A DNA stretch of 64,000 bases from Moringa oleifera. Taxonomy: Eukaryota; Streptophyta; Magnoliopsida; Brassicales; Moringaceae. The translations under genes and the position numbers were made by a program. The DNA is taken from assembly GCA_021397835.1 (NCBI GenBank), contig JAJFZO010000747.1, forward strand, positions 5,972,501 through 6,036,500, given 5' to 3'. A model generated the notes under the pieces. That model was not told where the DNA came from, did not search any database, and saw only the letters and a list, made by a program, of their open reading frames with translations. Every line of letters starts with the position of its first letter. Position 1 is the first letter of the stretch. Shown in pieces: positions 55,200 to 64,000 of this stretch.

Positions 55200-55560
55200 T
55201 TGTTATTTGAATGAAAAATTTATATATAATTTAATCTTATTTCGTTATGTAATTGGCTAAATTGTGTATTACTTGTTTAGATTTCATAACTCTAATAAAC
55301 AAATTGTAAAAATATCATTTGTATTAATTTCATTACTTGATTTTGAAAGTCATATAAAGATTAATTATATTTCATTATTTAACTTGAGAAATTGTATAAA
55401 GATTATTTATAGTTTATTACTTGATTGGCCAAATCATATATTATTTGTTCAATTTCATAACTTCAATTAATAAATCATGAAAATTATTTATATTTCATTA
55501 CTTAAGTTTAGAGATCTTATAAAGACTAAATCATAATTTATGCAAACAATTTTAAATTTC
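55200..55560. repeat. Degenerate TTTCATTACTTG-type array after the MULE relic
   Basis: Short units containing atttcattacttga, attgtataaagatta or similar follow each other with loose spacing. The same motif in the opposite orientation fills parts of 56900-57150, 57880-58180 and 60590-60960, near the minus-strand DUF1985 relic. Confidence 0.5.
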
Positions 55561-56160
55561 CTATTGATTTCTCACCTAAACATAAATAAAACTAATATAA
55601 CATTTGTATTTCATTGGCAAATGAATCATTATTTATAAAATTTGAAACATACAGACAAACATACGGACATATATATATATATATACAAAAAAGAAATACA
55701 TAAGCAAACTAAGAGCTCATGTGGATCATCGTTAATCTTAATAGATTTGGAAAATATATAAATGGTCATGCGCTTCCTAATTTGTAGCATCTCATTGTTA
55801 GTCTACTTTAAAAGCTTGCTAACTAGTAGATACTCTATAATGAATAGTGCATGACGGCTCTAAATGCCTATTTAAAATAATAAGTAAGACATAATTAGTA
55901 TCTGTTTAAAAAAAAAATCTACAAAAGCATAAAATTGGAATACACAAGTATGCCAAAGCATGTAATTTTTCTTGTTAGGGGACCTTAGTCATCGGGTGCA
56001 TTGTGCATGATAATGGAAGACTAAGAGCATCATCATCAAGCTTATGGATGAAATAGCCCTTACTTGATATAAAAATAGTGACTATGGTCGATACCTCCTA
56101 TCAAGACAAGTCATAAATTCATAAAGTGAGTGTTTCCAGGTTAATAAACAACTAAAATAA
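55560..56160. other. AT-rich spacer of the MULE-like region, no gene seen
   Basis: A TA microsatellite occurs at about 55667-55685. The remainder contains no motif I can assign, although it lies between two Mutator-type relics and may belong to the same element. Confidence 0.35.
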
Positions 56161-56747
56161 TCCATTAATATCCCACGAAACTAGTAGCTATTTTCAAATA
56201 TTAATAAAATGTTAGCATTGTTGAAAGTAAATCATCATTAAAAGCAATGAAAAAAAAATCACCTTGTTGACAATGTGCCATAGTGGACAAGCACTATAAA
56301 ATTCACCATAAATATGAGATAGAGGGTGTTATAATTTGAGTCCATAAGAGGATAATTAACATCCACATCCTTTTCCTACTCAGCATATGTGAAATTAAAG
56401 TAAATCTACTAAATTTGCAATAAATTAAGTCAAAAAAACTCATTAGGAATAAATAATCAAAATCATGATATATAAACTTACGTAAAGCAAAAGCTCGCAG
56501 ATATGTATATACTATCTGGTGAATATCAACAATGTGGTGCACTTGGCATGTTTCTTCCTAATAGTAGGCTCGACATAAAGGCTGCATAGTTTCTTGGACC
56601 ATTTATGGAAAACTTAGTAACTAGTAACATACTATAGGTCGTAGCTGAAATAATGGCAAGGTTTGTCATTGCCTTCTAATTATCATTTCCTCAACTCCTT
56701 CATCAACTCTCTACCTAACTCCATTATCTACTAGCCTTTTAAGGGTA

Positions 56748-56837
56748 ATTACATTATCAATTAGCCATACAGGAGTCATTACCTTAACAATTAGCCTTAC
56801 AGGAGTCATTACCTTAACAATTAGCCTTATGATGGTC
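56748..56837 (-). repeat. 30 bp (ten-codon) tandem repeat in the DUF1985-type relic
   Basis: Three units of exactly 30 bp start at 56748, 56778 and 56808 on the plus strand, and more diverged units lie on both sides (56690-56890). In minus sense one frame reads TPVRLIVKVM repeated. A period that is a multiple of three fits a repeat once kept in frame. Confidence 0.85.
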
Positions 56838-56899
56838 ACTACCTAGCCTTACAGTGGCAACTACCTCATCAACTAACCATCTAATGGAGCCTGCATCAC

Positions 56900-58180
56900 C
56901 ATCCTAAGACAAAATAAACAACATAGTCACGAATTAAAACAAGTAACAAAATAAAATATGAAACTAAATATAAGACATGATTCTTTCAAATATGTAAAGA
57001 TTCCATCAATTAAAAAATGATTCATTAGTTACAATTTTAATAACCAAGTTATGATTTAGCCATATTAGACATGATTCTAACAATTAAGATATGATTTAAC
57101 CATATGAATGAACCAAGTTACTTAATTAATATCATTTAAAACAAGTTACCTCATCATAATCTAGATCTGACATAATGCAAGATGGATATAGGACACCAAA
57201 TGATCCATATCCTTAAAGTGCCAGCTGGATCAAGTTAAGAGAACCATTTACTCCTTATGATGCCCCTTATTCCTCGAATCCATGAGGTTTATTATCACCT
57301 CAATGAGTTTTACCTTTGCTTTTATGGTAGTAAGGTGATGGACAATAAACCTCTAGATCCCTTTCCACCCTTATAGCTTGAGGCATCTCTCTCTTTTCCC
57401 TATCTTCTCTCTCCTTGATCACCTACCTCTCTTGCCTTTCCAACCTTTCACCCTCTCTAACTTATCTTCACTATGGCCTTTCAATTCCATCTCTTTATTA
57501 GTGGCTTCATCCCTTGGCGATTCCAAATATAACAAAATGTTGCCACCATTACAATTAGTGATTCATGAAAGAAAACAATTAGTTATCAATGAGAGAAAAT
57601 AATATTTATATACATACAAATAAAAGCAATATAGCAAACAAAACATACTTGTATGTTTTTGACAAAGTTTCATAAAATTTTATAGATTTACTCTGAGTGG
57701 GGACATGAATTGCATCATTCATCTACTCATCCCCAACCTAGATGGCCTTGTAGTCTCATTCCCACTAAGCTATAACGAAAACATAATCTCTTTTAGCCCT
57801 ACATGTATGTGACCTAAAGCTTAACATCAGTCGGCATAAATTTTACTTTGGCCCTCATTTACATAAGTATAAGTAAGCAACATAATTATTAAAATTAAGA
57901 TATGAAATCATAAAATTAAGGTGCAAAATAACATCACAAACTGAAGGTATGAAAAAAAAAAGATACGAAAGCATAAAATGAAATAAAGAAATGCAACATA
58001 AAGATATGAATTATGTAAAGAATTAATGATATTGATAATTAAACTGTGAAAGTAAAAAAGAAGTAACAAAACAACAAAACAAGAAATGACAATATCAAAC
58101 ATGCCACAAAATATTCAGAAAAATTGCAAAAGTGCAATTTGAGTGAAAAATGTTAAAAGAAGTAATATATTGAAACTTAT
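56900..58180. repeat. Degenerate CAAGTAATGAAAT-type arrays
   Basis: At 56900-57150 and 57880-58180 loosely repeated units such as aacaagtaacaaaataaaat and aagatatgaaatcataaaat occur. They are the reverse complement type of the array at 55200-55560. Confidence 0.4.
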
Positions 58181-58630
58181 ATTTCTTACAAAAAATAAAA
58201 TAAAATTGTAATGCCCATTATGAGGCTTATGGTCGAGTTTTCTACGACAATTCAAGGTATATTGGGCTTGATAACATGGTGTCGAATTGTTTAGTAGCAA
58301 ATATCACCACAAAGGCAGAAGAACCTTATAAAAGACACTTAAAGTTGGATACTACAATGCTTAAATGAACTAAAATAAAAACACAAAAATAACAAAAATC
58401 TTTAAATGATTTTTGTTACTTGGAATGTCCAAATGAAGCCATATACATAATAACTCATTGTATCATGATCTACCTCTTGATTTACAACTACTTTTTGAAA
58501 TGTAATGAGTTATAGTACACAGATGTGCCCCACAAGAAGCTGTTGAATGCTTCTAGGTCATGCACAGATGGAATTGCAATGTAAAAATCGATTGTCGCTC
58601 ATCATTGTTACCCTCATAATGCTATTAAGG

Positions 58631-60063
58631 AAAAATTGGCTTAAGTTTTGATGATATTAAATCATTTATGTGTAAATTAATATGGTTGTTTGTGTAAAAT
58701 ATTCAAGGTGTTAAGAAGCCAAATCATAAGCATGGAATTAAACAAACAAAGACATTGAATCCAAGTGAAGAAAGGAGAAGTAGATTTTAGGTAGGAATAG
58801 ACTTTTATTTCAATTATAATGCTTAGATTGCTTAAATAGATGGATGATCACACACACATCTCATGCATCCTTTCAAATAAGCTTGAACTTAAATCTTATA
58901 TTTTTGATAAGTGTTTCAAAAAAAATTATAGAGAGTTTTTTAAATTGATCCCATCTTGATAAAAATATCTTTAACAAAAGTTGAAAAAAAGATCTAAAAG
59001 ATAGGATAACATGGTAAGATGAAGAAAAGATAGAGTGGTACTACCATGATTGGGTAGTGACATTGCAAGGCGACATTACCCACTTAGGGGCAGTACTACC
59101 ATGTATGCTACTGTTTAAGGTGATATTACTATTTAATGTTAGTACCATAGAAGAGTTTAGAAGCTATCAGTTTGGGTTGAGTAGGACTGCTACTATCGAG
59201 CGACACTACTGTTGGGCGATACTACCAAACAATGCTTAGTACTGCCAAAATATTTTTTTAAAAATGGTACTATTGATATGGAGTGATACTACTGCAGGAT
59301 GGTAGTACCAAGGGGCAATTTAGATGCATGTGTTGAACAGTACTGCTATTATCCCATGGCACTATCGTTGGGCAGTACTACCAAGCAAAGCTTAATACTA
59401 TTAAAAATGCTTCTGTTTGAAGCAGTACTATTAGTATGGAGCGGTGCTACCACTTAAATTCAAATTTTATAAGTATTAGCTAATTGAAATGGCACTATTG
59501 GTCCTTTGTTGGTACTATTGATGCAGTGTCTCAAAAAATATGTTTTTGAGAGTAAGGGCTATATTTTTAGGTCTAAGTATAACAGGTTTACTAAAATCCA
59601 AAAACACATACTCTCATATGTTCTATCATATTGATTACTCAAAAAACATCTCTAACACTTGAAGAATCATCCATCTTTGAGCTAGACTTTGAGAGATTTG
59701 AACTTCATTAGGATTACTTTCCTCTCGTGTGAGAGTTTCTTATTATATACATCATATATCGTTTTGGTGAGATTTAAGTATTAAGGTGTGGGATCACCTT
59801 GTTGTAAGAGCTCTTAGTTGGAAAATAAACAAGTTGTATTTCAAGAAAAGAGATATAGTGAAATCTTCAAAGGTAAAGTCGTGGATGTCGAACCATGTTA
59901 ATTCTTATGTTTGCTCTCTGTATCCCTTTTCTTTCATTTATGCACTTATATTCGTGAATGTATTGTTTTAATAGCTAAATCATTGCATTAAAGCTTGAAA
60001 TCTTTTTATATAAGTAAAAAAAAAATTAAAATACCTAATTCACCCTCCCTCTTGAGTACCTAC
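58631..60063 (+). mobile_element. Probable solo LTR (SIRE/Maximus-like copia) inside the DUF1985-type relic
   Basis: The 1433 bp block begins near TTGGCTTAAGTTTTGATGAT, typical of SIRE/Maximus-type copia LTR starts. It ends near CCTAATTCACCCTCCCTCTT, typical of LTR 3' ends in that group. It is flanked on both sides by TTAAGG (58625-58630 and 60064-60069), a plausible target-site duplication. The minus-strand DUF1985-type peptide resumes on either side. The exact TG and CA termini are degraded, and orientation is inferred from the end motifs. Confidence 0.6.
59050..59450 (+). repeat. About 149 bp degenerate tandem repeats rich in GGTACTACC motifs
   Basis: Units beginning gacactactgttgggcgata at 59202 and ggcactatcgttgggcagta at 59349 align along much of their length. 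A weaker unit lies before them. Each holds both GTACTACC and GGTAGTACC forms, giving many short palindromes. The array lies inside the probable solo LTR. Confidence 0.7.
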
Positions 60064-60085
60064 TTAAGGTTAATAATCATGACCT

Positions 60086-60355
60086 TTAACTACTTAGTAG
60101 CCTAATTTTCGTTGTCTCATTAAGATCATTAAAATCTTTATCAATTAATCTTGACTTAACTACTTTGTTACTAACTTTGTCTATCCCTTCAAAGCATTTG
60201 GGGAGGCTGCCAAATGGATTGGCTTCAATTTTGTTAGTATTTGATAGCTCGTTAAATTTCAATCTGATTATTAAGTAAAGTTCTTCCCTGCTAAAATGCA
60301 CCTTATGGGCTAAATAGTATGTTGTAGACAATGGTCCCAAGAAAGTTAAAATCAT
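60086..60355 (-). pseudogene. DUF1985-type relic, N-terminal part beyond the LTR insertion
   Basis: An 89-residue stretch reads REELYLIIRLKFNELSN near its start, then NPFGSLPKCFEG and ends NDLNETTKIRLLSS. The final part corresponds to the 'D.lKlalLyfle.vll' segment that precedes the DLEAFNSFLWG motif in DUF1985 proteins. It is separated from that motif by the 1.43 kb insertion. Confidence 0.45.
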
Positions 60356-60359
60356 TGTT

Positions 60360-61500
60360 TAGATATAAGAGATGCCCTAGGTAAGTCTTTTTGAACTTCT
60401 CCTTTTATTAGTCTTCCAAAATATTGTTTAAAGTTGGGACAACATTATTATTGCATTGCTTCAAAAGTATCCCAGCCTTCCAAGACTTTCTAAAAGTAAC
60501 AAATGGACTAGTAATAACTTTTATTTACATGGTAATTGAATAAAAAGAAAAAGGTCAAAAACCAAGCAAATAGAGGCCAAAATTTGAAAAAAAAAGACAA
60601 ATAAATAAGTTATGAAATTGGTAAAATAATATAAAAAAGTTTATTAATGAAGTTACCAAATTATGATACAAAATTTAAGGAATCAAGTTACAAAATATGA
60701 AAGGTAGTTAAGAAATAAAAAAAAAAAGTGAGCAATATTGAAAAACTAGTAATGATTTCATAAAACAAGTAATGAAAGTGAAGAACTAGTCACGAAAATG
60801 TCTACAAAAGAATATAACTATCAAAGAAGCCATGATTTTACCAAATATGATACGAAATACTAAACGTTGTTATGATTCTTAATACAAAGTTATGGTTCTT
60901 ATTATAGCCATGGGTCTTAGTATCAGTCACGCTTCTTGATTACCAAGTCACAAAATTAACTAATTTAGCGACCACAATCAAGGAATTCAAGCTCAAACAC
61001 CAAAAATTGAACAGTTCACTTACACGATATAGATAGATATACCCAAATATATTTTTTAACTCTAGAGTATCATAAAAAACGAAAAAAAAAAAAAACATAA
61101 GCCTATACCCAGACATCAAAAATTCACAAAATGATAACTTTAATAACTTAAAACACATCAAAAACACATACCAAGCTTCCACATACATAATATAAGCTAA
61201 AAAACACAAAATAATACATAATCAAACGTTGTGGGATTAAACAGTTAATGGGTATCTAACAAGTGAAAAATCTAAAGTCAGGTCAAAATGATGTTTGAAA
61301 AGCATACAATCACTGATTTTTGTACTTTCGGTGGCTTTTAAATGTTTTTCAATCATCAATTGGCAACAAAAATCAAGGAAGCAACAAGTAAAATAAGAAA
61401 AGATGAAACACGAAGGAAGAGAAATGAGCACAAAGTGAGAGAGGGAGAGAAAGTGAGACATTTTAGGAAGTTTAACTTTTGTGATTCTCCTCCGTAAATA
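60360..61500. other. AT-rich region upstream of the DUF1985-type relic
   Basis: At 60590-60960 a degenerate array of aagttatgaaattggtaaaa-like units is present. From 61370 to 61480 the plus strand is purine-rich (gagagagggagagaaagtga), i.e. CT-rich on the minus strand, as in a leader for a minus-strand gene. No coding sequence is identified. Confidence 0.35.
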
Positions 61501-64000
61501 TGTTTGTAATCACTCACTTTCCATTAATGGTAATTTAATCTGAAAATAACAAAAAAAAGTTTTTAAAAAAACATACATCAATAATTTGTCTTAATCCAAT
61601 TATCTAACTTGTATATATTCTTGTCAAATAGACATGTGTATCTTTTATTGTTTGAAAAGTGTAATGAGTTGGTATTATTCAAAATCAAACTCTTAATTTA
61701 ATTTGATTAAGGTTCACATATTTAGAAAATGAAAACTTTAAAGTAATTTAGATCAACATTGATGATTTGTAATAGTTTATTTATTTTTTATTTTAATTAT
61801 TAAATTATTTTAATTTTAGAATATGATGTTATAATAAGTAAATATTAAAAATTTTAATAAATTTAATTTTAATGGATTAATTAAATTAATTATATATTTA
61901 ATGTTTTAATTTGATTTAAATTGAACCTTGATTCAAACTATTTGTAAAAAGTAATAGTGTTTTTATTATCAAAATGATAAAAAAAATGACACAAATAAAA
62001 TTTATCTTAAATTTATTTCTCTAATTTAAATAATTTTAAATTAATAAATAATTTTTTATAAATATTTTAAACTGTTGGTAGTGTAAAAAGTTTTAATTAA
62101 AAATATTTACAATAATAAAAACTAAATTTTAATAAAAATTTGAATATAGTTTTACATTTGCATAAATTTTAAATCAAAATTTATTCTGAAAAATTTTTAA
62201 ATTGAATATTTTTATTTTTTAATTTTTCGATAAAATCTTAATTGAATTAAGTTGAAAGATGATATGTACGATTAATATAATTGATAGTTGAAAGTATAAA
62301 ATAAAATACGTGTATAACTCAATTATATATATATATATATATCTTACTATAATTAATAGACATAGCATGCAAAAAAAAAAATAACTCTTAAGTTTTTATA
62401 TAATGAATTCATAAACTATGATAGTGCCAACATAGAGGCCATGCTACAATTTGCATATATGACAAGAAAAATGTTGTTCCGGACGTGGAACTGCATCAAC
62501 ATTAATTGTAAGTCAAAATCAAGAAATAGCCGTAGCATTAAATATTTTAGTTTTCTTTTTCTGAAAAAAAGAAAACTTTCAAGTCTCTGATTGCATGGCA
62601 TTTGAAAAATATAAGTGGTAAAGTCATTTGGTGGAGTGGGTGCACAATCTTGGATTAACTATTTACTTGTGATATAAATCTAATTATATTTTATTATATT
62701 TTTGTGATATAATTATGATAACCTATAATATTAATATTCAAAGATTTATAATTTTTAAATAAATAAAATCATAAGATTTTAAAATTAAGAAACAATAATT
62801 TATATATAATAATAACAAAAGGATAAATTTAAATATCATGGATAAGTAAGAGCAAGATCAATCCATCTTGCTGCAAAGGTGAAGTAGTCCTGTGGACATA
62901 GCTTTAAGAGCAGAGCGAAATATTGGAGCAAGAAAAAAGTGTCCCTTTGTTTTGGTTACATTATTGCATCCACCACAAGCTTGATGAGGTGACGAGGTAA
63001 GGTTAGACTGGGTAGACTTGGGGAAGATGGAGCCGGCTGCGTGTTGAACTCAAAGTTATCTAAGAATTCTTCAGTCGTTGGGACCCGATAGTTTGACTTA
63101 ATGACTGAAGATTGGTGGCTATTAGACCATCACAATGAATTTATGCCAACCATGACGGAATAAATGTCAAAATGTTGAATTAATGTCTGACATCAAATCA
63201 TATTACACTTTTTTTTTATAAAAAAGGGATAAGAGAGAGAAAAACGGGCTGCAAGTGGTAGGTGCTGAATCTTGAATCGAAATTTATTTTTTTTAAAAAA
63301 ATGAAAGAACGGATGTCTTGTGAGATCCCTCTAATGTTTCAATGAGAATAAATTTTAGCAGTTGAATGAGGTTAGAGTCGAATTAAAGTTTGGATTTGAA
63401 TGCATATTTGAATGCTATTTACAAGAGTTGGGAGGCTCTTTAACTTCAAGAAAGCTTTTAGAATTAATTGAATGGCGAGAGTTGAAGTGCGAATCTCATT
63501 CGAGGTGGCCATTCTATTCGAAGATGGTTATTCACTCCGTTGTTGCTGTTTCCATAGGCATAGTTGTCTCAAGGAAGAAGACATGCTTCCATGGATCGGG
63601 TTTTGAGCATCATTGAGTTAAGATGTTGATATGAATCATGTAAAAGAAAATGGTAAAATCTGTGAATAAAAAAAGTTTTTTGGATTGTTTATAAACAAAT
63701 TTATAAAGATTATTTATTTATATTAAAATAAAAATCTTAATATGATGAATACATTATAATTAATTATAAAATGATTGATTAATAAGTTTTTTAACTCAAC
63801 AAATTTTTTAATAAATTTTTTTTAAAAAAATATTCTCTCATCCAAATTGCTCTTATTTCAATAAATTAATGACCTTTAGATATAAAAAAAGTCTAGCAAT
63901 TTTGGTCTCGAAACTTCATATTTGTTACTTTGAGTTCAAAAATATTTTAAAAGTAAAATTATTGAAATAAAAAAAAAAGTGATGACAAAGAAATTAATAC
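61500..64000. other. AT-rich end of the window, no gene identified
   Basis: A copy of the dispersed AT-rich foldback family lies at about 62000-62300, followed by a TA run at 62327-62342. From 62860 to 63620 the composition is closer to genic DNA, with an open frame of 84 codons at 63362-63616 (plus). I recognise no domain in it and see no splice or promoter support. It could be a promoter-side region of a gene beyond the window. Confidence 0.35.

Larger units (their letters stand above)
56200..58620 (-). pseudogene. DUF1985-type (Ulp1-associated MULE) relic, C-terminal part
   Basis: On the minus strand IPSVHDLEAFNSFLWGTSVY lies at about 58572-58510. HDTMSYYVYGFIWTFQV follows at about 58480-58418, in a shifted frame. 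Together they match the 'dlddFn.ypWGr..f...........Y.l.GFp.aFqvw' region of plant DUF1985 proteins, which accompany Ulp1-like peptidases in Mutator-like elements. Further on, 57600-57350 is charged (RE-rich on this strand) and 56690-56890 encodes a ten-codon repeat. An acidic stretch DVDVNYPLMDSNYN lies near 56370. I did not find a convincing Ulp1 catalytic triad. The N-terminal part is displaced to 60086-60355 by an insertion. Confidence 0.55.

Noticed and set aside
57378..57602. 74-codon plus-strand frame rich in S, L, P and F
   Set aside because: It is a shadow of a charged RE-rich stretch on the minus strand of the DUF1985-type relic.
63362..63616. 84-codon open frame near the window end
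   Set aside because: No domain is recognised and there is no promoter or splice support. A frame of this length is not significant alone, so it is mentioned only as part of the unidentified end region.

Overview
The window looks like nuclear DNA of a eudicot plant. It has AT-rich, transposon-filled intergenic space, multi-exon genes with T-rich introns, plant F-box genes, and plant-type CACTA, hAT, Mutator-like and Ty1/copia elements. I cannot name the species from sequence alone.

Layout. 1-2.3 kb: a decayed CACTA (En/Spm) transposase in its normal domain order. 2.3-4.4 kb: AT-rich repeats. 4.6-11.3 kb (+): a complete 12-exon RuvB-like 1 (TIP49a/RIN1) gene; its exons join without a frame break into 458 residues. 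Two of its introns are GC-AG, and intron 8 carries an 858 bp Tourist/PIF-like MITE. 13.5-17.8 kb (+): a complete 10-exon SDS22-type leucine-rich-repeat gene (440 residues) with a lysine-rich tail. The same pair, RIN1 beside an LRR gene, is adjacent in Arabidopsis as I remember it (At5g22330/At5g22320), so this part looks like an old conserved block. 19-24.7 kb: two truncated copia elements head to head. 24.9-25.1 kb (-): a promoter and signal-peptide exon with no visible continuation. 29.1-33.2 kb: two intact, convergent, intronless F-box paralogues of identical length (343 residues).

34.3-45.9 kb is a nest of at least four copia elements in alternating orientation, three of them with recognisable LTR pairs. 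46.1-48.4 kb (+) is a hAT (TTF-type) transposase relic. 48.64-48.86 kb is a small foldback element with 54 bp arms. 50.6-55.0 kb (+) is a MuDR-type transposase relic split by elements nested inside one another. 56.2-60.4 kb (-) is a DUF1985-type (Ulp1-associated) relic, itself split by a probable solo LTR with a matching 6 bp target duplication. The last 3 kb is AT-rich with nothing I can identify.

Four genes look functional: RuvBL1, the LRR gene and the two F-box genes. RuvBL1 is a chromatin/RNP-assembly ATPase, the LRR protein is probably nuclear, and the F-box proteins are probable SCF adaptors. I found no evidence of a new multi-gene system. The most unusual items are the splice sites of the RuvBL1 gene, the orphan signal-peptide exon and the nested insertions at 50-60 kb.
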